Source of the DNA: Catellatospora methionotrophica
GTDB taxonomy: Bacteria; Actinomycetota; Actinomycetes; Mycobacteriales; Micromonosporaceae
Assembly (NCBI RefSeq): GCF_011297335.1
Contig: NZ_JAAOTJ010000002.1
Span: 720,774 to 784,773, forward strand
Direction of reading: 5' to 3'
DNA: 64,000 nt
The position numbers and the translations under genes are program-made. The notes under the pieces are model-generated. The model worked only from the letters and a program-made list of their open reading frames with translations, was not told the origin of the DNA and searched no databases. This document shows, piece after piece, positions 18,625 through 25,785 of this stretch (within the stretch, counting starts at the first letter, position 1; each line of letters starts with the position of its first letter).

Positions 18625-18650
18625 GAGCGGGCACCCGGGGGTGCCCGCTC
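18625..18650 (-). terminator. Perfect hairpin between the 27-codon ORF and the TPR gene (attenuator or terminator)
   Basis: A perfect 12-bp inverted repeat (18625-18636 with 18639-18650) with only 2 bases between the arms; in practice the innermost pairs open. It starts 9 bases after the small ORF's stop and may cover the start region of the TPR gene, so it could set the peptide-to-TPR expression ratio. No U-tract. Confidence 0.65.
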
Positions 18651-18659
18651 CGGGCTTGC

Positions 18660-18743
18660 CTACCAGCACCATTCGATCCAGAGCCGGCGGGCGCCGGACA
18701 GCAGGCGCAGCGTGCCCTTCCTGCGGACGACCATCTTCTTCAT
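18660..18743 (-). CDS. 27-aa peptide with basic leader-like part and WIEWCW tail (possible RiPP precursor)
   Basis: Not a long ORF, but convincing. ATG at 18743 is preceded by GGGAGG four bases upstream. The product begins MKKMVVRRKGTLRLLSG and ends ARRLWIEWCW-stop. It is strongly basic for 20 residues and then abruptly aromatic: three Trp, one Cys and one Glu in the last six positions. That split resembles leader/core organisation in ribosomal peptides such as the atropopeptides (tryptorubin core AWYIWY), which are made by a P450. No P450 or radical-SAM gene is adjacent here; the window's P450s are about 30 kb away. The downstream same-strand gene is the TPR protein. Alternatives are a signalling peptide or a leader peptide for attenuation (tandem rare Trp codons near a hairpin). 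Confidence 0.6.
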   Translation of the reverse strand: MKKMVVRRKGTLRLLSGARRLWIEWCW

Positions 18744-19003
18744 CGAACCTCCCAGTGATCCATTTCCGACGCCAACGTCAAGATCTTAGCCAGAGGAACG
18801 TAAATATGTACATCGTTTCATGTTCAGTTTCTGGTGTCGTCTGCCGACCCGACAACACAGCGGGCGCGTGCTGGCTCACGGCTTTTCGGCGTTCCGTGTC
18901 GAGGCGAAGGCGGTGCTGACACGCTCGGCGTGTTGCCCGCATCGTCCGTCCGCGACTTCGGCCGGCATCCTGATCGCCAGGTCGCCGCACTACGCTCATG
19001 TGA

Positions 19004-19546
19004 TCAAGCTGGAAGATCGATCAGGGCCACGCTTGTCGCGCCGTGCGGCTGCAGCGTCGCGTCCGTCGCGCGGTCCACGAGTGCGGCGTCCGGTGAGCGC
19101 AAAGGGTGCCCGTCCACGGTCGCCGTCCCACGTACGACGACGATCCCGGCCGGGCCGGTGACGGTCAGCGGTTCGGTGACGTCGACGACGCGAACCGCAC
19201 CCCGATCCCCGGTACGCACGATGAGGTTGAGGTCGGTGATCGGCCCGCCGAGCAGCGTGCACGTGGTCTGGGCGTCGCCGTCGAACGCGAACGGCTCCAG
19301 CGGTCCGATGTCGTGCTCGGCACCGTCGACGGTCAAGCGCATGCCGACTCCGGTGAGTACCGTGATCATGCGCCGGTAGCCCGGGAAGGCCGAGAACGGT
19401 CCATCCTCGCTGACATCGGCGATGCTGAGCCGCCACCGGTAGTTATCGGCACCTGGGGGATGGACGAAGATCTCCCGGGTGATTCCGCCGCCGTTGCGCC
19501 ACGCTACGGCGACGCGGTCCACGGCTGGCAGCAGCGTCACACCCAT
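19004..19546 (-). CDS. HutD/Ves family protein
   Basis: A 180-aa double-stranded beta-helix (cupin-like) protein. WRNGGGITREIFVHP near the N-terminus, WRLSIADVSEDGPFSAFPGY and the following ITVLTGVGMRL are diagnostic of HutD/Ves. Members occur near histidine-utilisation genes or are cold-induced, but their activity is not firmly established; no hut gene is present here. The start is ATG at 19546. It is monocistronic. Confidence 0.88.
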   Translation of the reverse strand: MGVTLLPAVDRVAVAWRNGGGITREIFVHPPGADNYRWRLSIADVSEDGPFSAFPGYRRMITVLTGVGMRLTVDGAEHDIGPLEPFAFDGDAQTTCTLLGGPITDLNLIVRTGDRGAVRVVDVTEPLTVTGPAGIVVVRGTATVDGHPLRSPDAALVDRATDATLQPHGATSVALIDLPA

Positions 19547-19724
19547 GATGGGCAGCCTATGCCGTGCAGCGGGGTGGATGCGGTGAACCTCGGTCAGGTC
19601 GCCACGGACCCGACGGATGGCGTGACTGCGGGGCTGCGCATCGACCCGACCGAACTCACTGTGGAACGCGCTTCGGGCAAGTGAGGGCTTGGAGGGCCAC
19701 CTGACCGTGTATGCGCTGCGGGCC

Positions 19725-19769
19725 CGGTCCGGGTGGCGGCTGCCTGACGGCAGGTCGCGACCCGGACCG
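19725..19769 (-). terminator. Terminator hairpin of the small cobalamin-island secreted-protein gene
   Basis: A 10-bp inverted repeat (19725-19734 with 19760-19769) encloses a second small stem (19741-19744 with 19749-19752). It lies 9 bases beyond the minus-strand stop codon at 19778. The 19547-19724 stretch on its far side holds no gene I can support. Confidence 0.6.
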
Positions 19770-19777
19770 GAGACAGC

Positions 19778-20281
19778 TCAGGGTGCGGTGATGCTGGGCT
19801 GTGCGCCAGAGCCGAAGGCCCAGCCTTCGACGCTGCCCGGGGCGGGGTTGTAGCTGGACGCGCCCAGGGTGCTGTAGGTCCAGGCGGCGCCGTGGGTGGA
19901 GGCGTGCCAGTAGGACCAGTAGGCGGAGGCGGGCGGGGTGTTGACGCAGGCTTGCTGGGCGGGGGCGGGCAGGTTGTTGATACGGCAGACGAACGCCAGG
20001 CCCCAGCGCTGGGTGCCGGTGACGGAGTAGCCCGCGCCGGTCAGGGCGGTCAGGCCGCTGGTGGGGTCGCCGGGGGCGCAGGCGACGACGACGCCCGCGC
20101 CGAAGGCGGTGAAGTCGACGACGACGGTGACGCCGGTGCTGCCGGCGCAGGCGGCCGCCTGCGCGGCCCGGGGGGCCGGGTCGGCGACGACGACAGCGGT
20201 GACCAGCGCGAAGACGGCGGCGAGGCCGGCCAGTACGCGGGCCAGCGGCTGGCTGCGGTGCAAGGTGAGGGTGGGCGACAT
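19778..20281 (-). CDS. Secreted single-domain protein, riboswitch-controlled; putative cobalamin-capture beta-domain
   Basis: A 167-aa exported protein. The signal peptide is LARVLAGLAAVFALVTAVVV ending near AQA-A. The mature part has VVVDFTAFGAGVVVAC, WGLAFVCRINNLPAPAQQAC and AYWSYWHAS, then W-x-YS, LGASSYNPAPGSVEGW. The same ordered blocks occur in the 22103-22987 protein, defining a family of about 130 residues with paired cysteines. The WSYW, W-x-Y-S and PGSVExWxFG pattern recalls the DUF4430/transcobalamin C-terminal-domain layout; this is inference. The ATG has GGGAG eight bases upstream and sits behind a cobalamin riboswitch, so expression should fall when B12 is ample. Confidence 0.78.
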   Translation of the reverse strand: MSPTLTLHRSQPLARVLAGLAAVFALVTAVVVADPAPRAAQAAACAGSTGVTVVVDFTAFGAGVVVACAPGDPTSGLTALTGAGYSVTGTQRWGLAFVCRINNLPAPAQQACVNTPPASAYWSYWHASTHGAAWTYSTLGASSYNPAPGSVEGWAFGSGAQPSITAP

Positions 20282-20299
20282 CGGTGGCTCCCTGTCGGG

Positions 20300-20515
20300 G
20301 ATCAGCCCGGCCGGCACCTGGCGGCCGGGCAGTGGTCGCGCCTGGAAGCCATGCCTGGTCCGCCACCTGACCGGCGCGGGACCGGGCGGTGGTGTCCAGG
20401 TCGCGTGGACGTGTACCGCGTTGTCACCGGGCGGGTGTTCGGACTCGGGCCCGGGAGGCCCATACCGTTGCGCGTCAGTCCCGGCCTTGCACCGGATTCC
20501 CCCACACGATGACGA
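20300..20515 (-). promoter_or_regulatory. Cobalamin riboswitch upstream of the 19778-20281 gene
   Basis: Read on the minus strand, the conserved core runs from about 20503 to 20425: GGGAATCCGGTGCAAGGCC, then CTGACGCGCAACGGTA, and after a variable stem GAGTCCGAACACCCGCC. This is the order and spacing of the B12-binding core of cobalamin riboswitches. The 3' part, down to the gene's start, can form the expression-platform stems that would hide the ribosome site. The outer boundaries are approximate. Confidence 0.9.
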
Positions 20516-20555
20516 CTTCACCGTAAGCGACCGCGACCGCCACCGCGCTGTTGCG

Positions 20556-20568
20556 AACGTGACACGTT
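20556..20568. promoter_or_regulatory. 13-bp palindrome between two divergent riboswitches
   Basis: The perfect palindrome AACGTG-A-CACGTT lies midway between the two riboswitches, in the segment where both promoters must fall. It is a candidate binding site for a shared regulator. No cognate regulator is visible nearby. Confidence 0.35.
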
Positions 20569-20574
20569 GTCGCG

Positions 20575-20604
20575 TTGACGACACGGTGCGGCCCGTGGTC
20601 GTAT
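20575..20604 (+). promoter_or_regulatory. Predicted promoter of the rightward cobalamin operon
   Basis: TTGACG (20575-20580) and TCGTAT (20599-20604) are 18 bases apart. Transcription would begin at about 20611, immediately before the first conserved bases of the downstream riboswitch. The -10 match is weak. Confidence 0.4.
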
Positions 20605-20609
20605 GGGGG

Positions 20610-20775
20610 CGACCCAGCATGCAGGGGAAGCCGGTCGAATTCCGGCACTGGCCCGCAGCCGTAGGTTCCGCAAGGGACGAGTCGGAATACCTGGCTGGGT
20701 CAGCTGTCAGCGTCGTCGAGGTCTACGGCGCGGAGCCAGACTCTCCGCACCCCGGAATGGTCGGTGTTCCGCGCT
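20610..20775 (+). promoter_or_regulatory. Cobalamin riboswitch of the rightward ECF operon
   Basis: The core at 20620-20695 contains GGGGAAGCCGGTCGAATTCC, then CTGGCCCGCAGCCGTAGG and CGAGTCGGAATACCTGGC, the ordered hallmarks of a cobalamin riboswitch. It ends about 30 bases before GGAGAAG, the ribosome-binding site of the barrel-protein gene at 20805. Binding of cobalamin should shut off capture and uptake genes. It is head-to-head with a second riboswitch. Confidence 0.9.
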
Positions 20776-20804
20776 TTGCGCCGCTCACCCCCGGAGAAGT
20801 GCAT

Positions 20805-22106
20805 ATGTCTAATCCTGCCAGCCGGCATGCCCGTGCCAGTTTCCTGCTCGCGGCCGGCGCCGTCGCGGTGTTGACCGGTGTGCTGGCGGCCGTGCCCGCC
20901 CGGCCCGCGCTCGCCGACACCACCGGCCCCGACCCCGCCAAGGCTGTCGCGTACCTGGTCGACCCGGCGAACATGCATCAGGGCAAGTACTACGGCTTCA
21001 TGCCCGAGTTCCCCGACTACGGTCTGACCGTCGACGGGATCTGGGCGCTGGCCGCGACCGGCACCAACGACGCCAAAGCCAGGGAGATGACCGCGTTCAT
21101 CAGCTCTGGCGGCATCGTCGAAGGCGGACAGACGACCCTGGACAACTGGCTGGGCATCGGCGGGGACTGGCCGTCGGGCGGGTCCGTCGCCAAGACCGCG
21201 GTGCTGGCCCAGGTCACCGGAGCCGACCCGCGCGACTTCGCCGGCCACGACCTGATCGACGCCCTGCACGATCTCACCTGCACCGGCGTCGACACCTCGC
21301 TCGGGTGTGCCGGCGCGGGCAACTACCGGTTCGCCGAGTCGGTGTTCTCCCAGTCCCTGGGCGTGATCGCGCAGGTCCGCGCGGGCTCCGTCGCCGACGC
21401 GGCCGCGCCGGTGGGGTTCCTGCGCGGCCTGCAGCACGCCGACGGCTGGTACGCCAGCCTCATCCCGGTGCCCGCCGAGCCCACCGGCGACGTCGACAGC
21501 ACCGCGATGGCGGCGATGGCGCTGGACCTGCTCGACGACACCGCGTCGGCTGCCGCTGTCGACAAGGCGGTCGCCTGGGTCGCCGGGCGGCAGAACGACG
21601 ACGGCTCGTTCCCCGGTGTGAAGATGCCCTGGCAGAACGGTGACGCACCCAAATCGACCAACTCCACCGCTCTGGCCGTCCAGGCGCTGAGCCTGGACGC
21701 TGCCGCCCACGCCGAGCAGATCGCCAAGGCGAAGGCGTGGCTGGCCACGACGCAGAACAGCGACGGCGGGTTCGACGTCACCGCCGTCGACGAGGGCTCC
21801 GACGTGCGCGCCACGACCCAGATCGTCGTCGCGCTGACCGGCACCTCCTACGGCACGCTGCTGCGCGACCTCACCACCCGGCCCTCGCCGAGCGCGACGG
21901 CGAGCGCGACACCGTCGGTGACCGCGACACCGGGCGCGTCCGCGTCGGTGACCGCGTCGCCGAGCCAGACCCCGGGCGCTGGGCTGCCGGTCACCGGTGT
22001 GGAGGTGACCACGATGGCATCGGTCGCCGTGGCGCTCATCGGCGCGGGCGCTGTGCTGCTGCTGGTCACCCGCCGACGCCGCGACAGCGCCACGGGTCGG
22101 CCGTGA
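20805..22106 (+). CDS. Wall-anchored alpha/alpha-barrel protein (prenyltransferase/squalene-oxidase repeats), intrinsic-factor-like
   Basis: A 433-aa protein. A signal peptide (FLLAAGAVAVLTGVLAAVPA to ALAD) precedes repeats typical of the terpenoid-cyclase/prenyltransferase alpha6/alpha6 toroid: DYGLTVDGIWALAATG, VAWVAGRQNDDGSFPG, STNSTALAVQALSL and AKAWLATTQNSDGGFDV. A Ser/Thr/Pro/Ala linker leads to a cell-wall sorting signal: LPVTG, a hydrophobic helix and an RRRR tail. The same toroid forms the cobalamin-binding domain of human intrinsic factor and transcobalamin, and the gene sits behind a cobalamin riboswitch and before an ECF transporter. Capture of cobalamin at the wall is the likely role (inference). 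Its GTGA overlap couples it to the next gene. Confidence 0.85.
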   Translation: MSNPASRHARASFLLAAGAVAVLTGVLAAVPARPALADTTGPDPAKAVAYLVDPANMHQGKYYGFMPEFPDYGLTVDGIWALAATGTNDAKAREMTAFISSGGIVEGGQTTLDNWLGIGGDWPSGGSVAKTAVLAQVTGADPRDFAGHDLIDALHDLTCTGVDTSLGCAGAGNYRFAESVFSQSLGVIAQVRAGSVADAAAPVGFLRGLQHADGWYASLIPVPAEPTGDVDSTAMAAMALDLLDDTASAAAVDKAVAWVAGRQNDDGSFPGVKMPWQNGDAPKSTNSTALAVQALSLDAAAHAEQIAKAKAWLATTQNSDGGFDVTAVDEGSDVRATTQIVVALTGTSYGTLLRDLTTRPSPSATASATPSVTATPGASASVTASPSQTPGAGLPVTGVEVTTMASVAVALIGAGAVLLLVTRRRRDSATGRP

Positions 22107-22987
22107 CCGGCGTCGCCGTCGGTCCGCGCAGGGCGGTGCGGGCTGCGGCGGTCATGCTCGCGGCGACCTTCGCCGCGGTGGCCGTCGCCGCCCCGGCGCA
22201 GGCCGGGCCGCTGCCGATCAGCCAGTGCACCACCACGTCCGGGGTGATCCTGGTCGTCGACTTCGGGCACTTCGGCGGGCCTCGGCTGCGCGCGTGCGGG
22301 TCGACGCCGACGACCGGCTACCAGCTGCTCAACCAGGGCGGCTGGAAGACCGAGGGCACCGGCCATGACGGGCCGGCGTTCATCTGCCGGATCGGCTACT
22401 CCGGGCACCAGAGCGGCAAGAAGTTCCCGACCCCGCAGCAGGACCCGTGCGCGCGTACCCCGCCCGCCACGGCGTACTGGTCGTACTGGCACGCCGACCC
22501 CGGCCGGAACTCGTGGAGTTACAGCCAGCTCGGCGCGATGAGCTACAAGCCCAAACCGGGAAGCGTCGACGCGTGGGTGTTCGGCGCCACCGACACCGGC
22601 GGCACCAGCGGCGGTCCGAGGTTCAGCCCCGACAGCGTACGGGCCAGGAACACCACCCCCGGCGGAGGAAGCTCGCCCAGGCCAAGCCCGAAACCGTCCA
22701 AACCCGCCGCGACCAAACCTGGGGCTGCGCCCACCACGGCAGCCGCCCGGCCGGGCACGTCGACGTCGGCGTCCCTGGCACCGCCACCCTCGGCCCCGCC
22801 ATCGTCATCGGTGTCGGCAGAGCCCACCCCGACCGCCAGTGAGTCGTCGTTCCTGGACGCGGCACCGGTGGAAGCGGCGCGCACAGACACCGGATCGTCG
22901 GCGCCCGCGCTGGTGACGGTCGGGTTGGTGCTGCTGATCGGCGCGGCGGGGGCGGTCGTGGCCAAGCGGCGGCGTGCGGGCGGCTGA
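22103..22987 (+). CDS. Membrane-anchored surface protein with putative cobalamin-capture beta-domain
   Basis: A 294-aa protein. The signal peptide (AAAVMLAATFAAVAVAA-PAQA) precedes the domain shared with the 19778-20281 protein: VILVVDFGHFGG, GPAFICRIGYSG, TPPATAYWSYWHADPG and LGAMSYKPKPGSVDAWVFG. A long Pro/Ser/Thr/Ala linker (about residues 170-260) follows, then a C-terminal helix (LVTVGLVLLIGAAGAVVA) with a KRRR tail. There is no LPxTG, so it is held in the membrane. Start is GTG overlapping the upstream stop. It may be the membrane-proximal half of a two-part receptor whose barrel half is the upstream protein. Confidence 0.8.
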   Translation: MTGVAVGPRRAVRAAAVMLAATFAAVAVAAPAQAGPLPISQCTTTSGVILVVDFGHFGGPRLRACGSTPTTGYQLLNQGGWKTEGTGHDGPAFICRIGYSGHQSGKKFPTPQQDPCARTPPATAYWSYWHADPGRNSWSYSQLGAMSYKPKPGSVDAWVFGATDTGGTSGGPRFSPDSVRARNTTPGGGSSPRPSPKPSKPAATKPGAAPTTAAARPGTSTSASLAPPPSAPPSSSVSAEPTPTASESSFLDAAPVEAARTDTGSSAPALVTVGLVLLIGAAGAVVAKRRRAGG

Positions 22988-24131
22988 GGTGGCGGTGCTG
23001 AGCGGGGCGCGGCTGCCGCGGTCGCTGCATCCGGTGGCGTGGTGGCTGTGGGCGATCGCCCTGGCCACCGCCGCCAGCAGGACCAGCAACCCGCTGCTGC
23101 TCGCCCTGATCTTCGCGGTCCTCGGTCTGGTCGTCACCGCCCGTAGGGGCGACGCCCCGTGGGCGCGGGCGTTTCGCTACTACCTGTACCTGGCCCTGGT
23201 CGTGGTCGGGATCCGGGTGCTGTTCCGGATCGTGTTCGGCACCGGCGTCACCGCCGACGACCACGTCCTGCTCACCCTGCCGCAGCTGTCCACCCCCGAC
23301 TGGTACGCCGGCATCCAGCTCGGCGGCGCGGTCTCGGTGGAGGCGGTGCTGTCGGCGGCCGTGGACGGGATGCGGCTGGCGTGCCTGCTGTGCTGCATCG
23401 GCGCGGCCAACACCCTGGCCAACCCGAAACGGGCCCTGCGGGTGCTGCCCGGCGCCCTGTACGAACTCGGCGTCGCGGTCACCGTCGCGCTCAGCGTCGC
23501 ACCGCAGCTGGTCGAAAGCGTGCAACGGGTCGCCAAGGCCCGCAGGCTGCGCGCCGGACGCGCCCGTGGCATCCGCGCCCTGCCCGCCATCGCCATACCC
23601 GTGCTGCACGACGCCCTCGACCGGTCCCTGCGCCTGGCCGCGGCCATGGACTCCCGTGGCTACGGCCGCACCGGCACCGCCACGCCCGGCTCACGCCGTA
23701 TCACCGGCGTGCTGATGCTGTCGGGCATGGCCGGGCTGTGCGTCGGCGTGTACGGGCTGCTCGACCCGACCGTGCCGCGTCCCCTCGGCCTGGGCGGCCT
23801 CGCCGCCGGGACGCTGGCCTGCGCGGCCGGGCTGGTCCTGGGCGGGCGGCGCGTATCGCGGACCCGCTACCGGCCCGACCCGTGGCGCTGGCCCGAATGG
23901 GCCGTCGCCGCCGGCGGCACCCTGGCCGCGGTCGTGCTCGCCGCGGGCACCGGCTACGACCCCGCCGCGCTCAACCCCAGCCTGCACCCGCTGCAGTGGC
24001 CCACCCTGCCGCTGCTGCCCGCCGCCGCGATCCTGCTCGCCGCGGTTGCCGCGTTCGCCGCGCCACCACCGCCGGCCGGACCGGCCCGTATCACCGCACC
24101 AGCTCGGGAGCCCGCCGTTGATCCAGTTTGA
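22974..24131 (+). CDS. ECF transporter transmembrane (T) component, CbiQ/EcfT family
   Basis: A 385-aa polytopic membrane protein. The Ala-Arg-Gly coupling motif is present as LRLAAAMDSRGYGRTG, preceded by VPVLHDALDRS-type helix and KARRLRAGRARG. EcfT proteins couple ATPase movement to the substrate-binding subunit. It has an extra C-terminal membrane region of about 130 residues, longer than a minimal EcfT. GTG at 22974 overlaps the previous gene by 14 bases; GTG at 22989 is an alternative. The next gene starts before this one ends. Confidence 0.88.
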   Translation: MRAAEVAVLSGARLPRSLHPVAWWLWAIALATAASRTSNPLLLALIFAVLGLVVTARRGDAPWARAFRYYLYLALVVVGIRVLFRIVFGTGVTADDHVLLTLPQLSTPDWYAGIQLGGAVSVEAVLSAAVDGMRLACLLCCIGAANTLANPKRALRVLPGALYELGVAVTVALSVAPQLVESVQRVAKARRLRAGRARGIRALPAIAIPVLHDALDRSLRLAAAMDSRGYGRTGTATPGSRRITGVLMLSGMAGLCVGVYGLLDPTVPRPLGLGGLAAGTLACAAGLVLGGRRVSRTRYRPDPWRWPEWAVAAGGTLAAVVLAAGTGYDPAALNPSLHPLQWPTLPLLPAAAILLAAVAAFAAPPPPAGPARITAPAREPAVDPV

Positions 24132-25785
24132 CCGCGTCAGCGTCACCTACCCCGACGCCGCCCGGCCCGTGCTGCGCGAGGTGACCCTGACCATCGACGA
24201 GGGCGAGCTGTGCCTGGTCGTCGGGCACACCGGCACCGGCAAGTCCACCCTGCTCGGCGCGATCAACGGCCTGGTCCCGCACTTCACCGGCGGGCGGCTG
24301 ACCGGCCGGGTCACCGTCGGCGGGCGCGACACCGCCACCCACCCGCCCCGCGAGCTGGCAGACGTCGTCGGGGTCGTCGGACAGGACCCGACGGCCGGGT
24401 TCGTGACCGACACCGTCGAGGAGGAACTTGCCTACGGCATGGAGCAGCTCGCCCTCCCACCGGCGGTGATGCGCACCCGTGTCGAGCAGGCCCTCGATCT
24501 GCTGGGGCTGGCCGACCTGCGCCACCGCGGTCTGTATGAGCTGTCCGGCGGCCAGCAGCAGCGCGTAGCCATCGCCGCGGCGCTCACCGCCCACCCCCGG
24601 GTGCTGGTGTTGGACGAGCCGACGTCCGCGCTGGACCCGCAGGGGGCCGAGGACGTCCTGGCCGCGATCACCCGGCTCGTGCACGACCTCGGGGTCACCG
24701 TCGTGCTGGCCGAGCACCGCCTCGAACGTGTCATCCCGTACGCGGACCGGATCGTGCACGTCGGAGCCGACGGCGCTGTCACCGCGGGCGACCCCGCGGC
24801 CATGCTCGCGACGGCGACCGTCGCACCGCCGGTGGTGCAACTGGCCAGGGCCGCCGGGTGGACGCCGGTGCCGCTGTCGGTACGCGACGCCCGCCGCCGC
24901 GCCGCCGACCTGCGCCACCGCCTGCCCGCCACGCCCACTCAGCCGCACCGCACCGCCACGACGAGGCAGGCGACCGCGCTCACCGCGGCCGGCGTCTCGG
25001 TCCGCCACGGCCAGGTCGTCGCCGTACGCGAGGCCGACCTGCGGCTGGCCGCGGGCGAGGTCGTCGCGCTGATGGGCCGCAACGGATCCGGCAAGTCCTC
25101 GCTGCTGTGGGCCCTGCAAGGCGCCGGACTGAGAACCACCGGCCGGGTCGAGGTGCCCACCGCCGCAGGCCCGGCCGACCCGGCCCGGATGAAACCCGCG
25201 ACAGCCCGGACCCTGGTCGGCCTCGTCCCGCAGACGGCCACCGATCTGCTCTATCTGGACACCGTCGACGCCGAACTCGCCCAAGCCGATCGCGACGCCA
25301 CCGTCGGCGGCAGGGCACGGGCGCTGCTCGACGAGATCACACCGGGCATCGGCGGCACGGCCCATCCCCGGGACCTGTCCGCCGGGCAGCAACTGGCCCT
25401 CGTCCTGGCGATCCAGCTGTCGGCCGCACCCGCAGTGCTGCTGCTCGACGAACCGACCCGCGGCCTGGACTACCAGGCCAAAGCGGCGCTGGCCGCCGCC
25501 CTCGACCGGCTTTCGGCCCAGGGTACGGCGATCGTGGTGGCCACCCACGACGTCGAGTTCGCGGCGACCGTCGCCGACCGGGTGGTCGTCATGGGCGATG
25601 GGGACGTCGTCGCCGACGGCCCTGCCCAGGTGGTGCTGACAGCGTCGCCCGGCTTCGCCCCGCAGGTCGCCAAGATCCTCGCCCCGCTGCCCTATCTGAC
25701 CGTCGCCCAGGTCAGCGCGGCCTTGGCCGCCGCCGATCCGGCTCCGGCAGCCAGCCATGCCTACGGTGGGGGAGGGCGGCCATGA
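24118..25785 (+). CDS. ECF transporter ATP-binding protein, fused double ATPase
   Basis: A 555-aa protein with two complete ABC ATPase domains. The first has Walker A VVGHTGTGKSTLL, signature ELSGGQQQRVAIA and Walker B VLVLDEPTSALDP. The second has Walker A MGRNGSGKSSLL, a weaker signature DLSAGQQLALVLAI and Walker B LLLDEPTRGLDY. It thus replaces the usual EcfA/EcfA' heterodimer. The TTG start has GGGAG seven bases upstream and overlaps the T gene by 14 bases; the stop overlaps the S gene (ATGA). This tight coupling supports a fixed complex. Confidence 0.92.
   Translation: MIQFDRVSVTYPDAARPVLREVTLTIDEGELCLVVGHTGTGKSTLLGAINGLVPHFTGGRLTGRVTVGGRDTATHPPRELADVVGVVGQDPTAGFVTDTVEEELAYGMEQLALPPAVMRTRVEQALDLLGLADLRHRGLYELSGGQQQRVAIAAALTAHPRVLVLDEPTSALDPQGAEDVLAAITRLVHDLGVTVVLAEHRLERVIPYADRIVHVGADGAVTAGDPAAMLATATVAPPVVQLARAAGWTPVPLSVRDARRRAADLRHRLPATPTQPHRTATTRQATALTAAGVSVRHGQVVAVREADLRLAAGEVVALMGRNGSGKSSLLWALQGAGLRTTGRVEVPTAAGPADPARMKPATARTLVGLVPQTATDLLYLDTVDAELAQADRDATVGGRARALLDEITPGIGGTAHPRDLSAGQQLALVLAIQLSAAPAVLLLDEPTRGLDYQAKAALAAALDRLSAQGTAIVVATHDVEFAATVADRVVVMGDGDVVADGPAQVVLTASPGFAPQVAKILAPLPYLTVAQVSAALAAADPAPAASHAYGGGGRP

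Noticed and set aside
15777..18743. FabH-like gene as the modifying enzyme of the 27-aa peptide
   Set aside because: It is on the opposite strand and convergent with the TPR gene, with no coupling; nothing links a ketosynthase to peptide modification here.
16391..18919. 842-codon plus-strand frame across the FabH end and the TPR gene
   Set aside because: It overlaps two well-supported genes on both strands and has shadow composition.
19547..19684. Short plus-strand frame ending at 19684 (DPTDGVTAGLRIDPTELTVE)
   Set aside because: It reads as plausible protein but has no start, ribosome site or recognisable family; possibly a decayed gene end.
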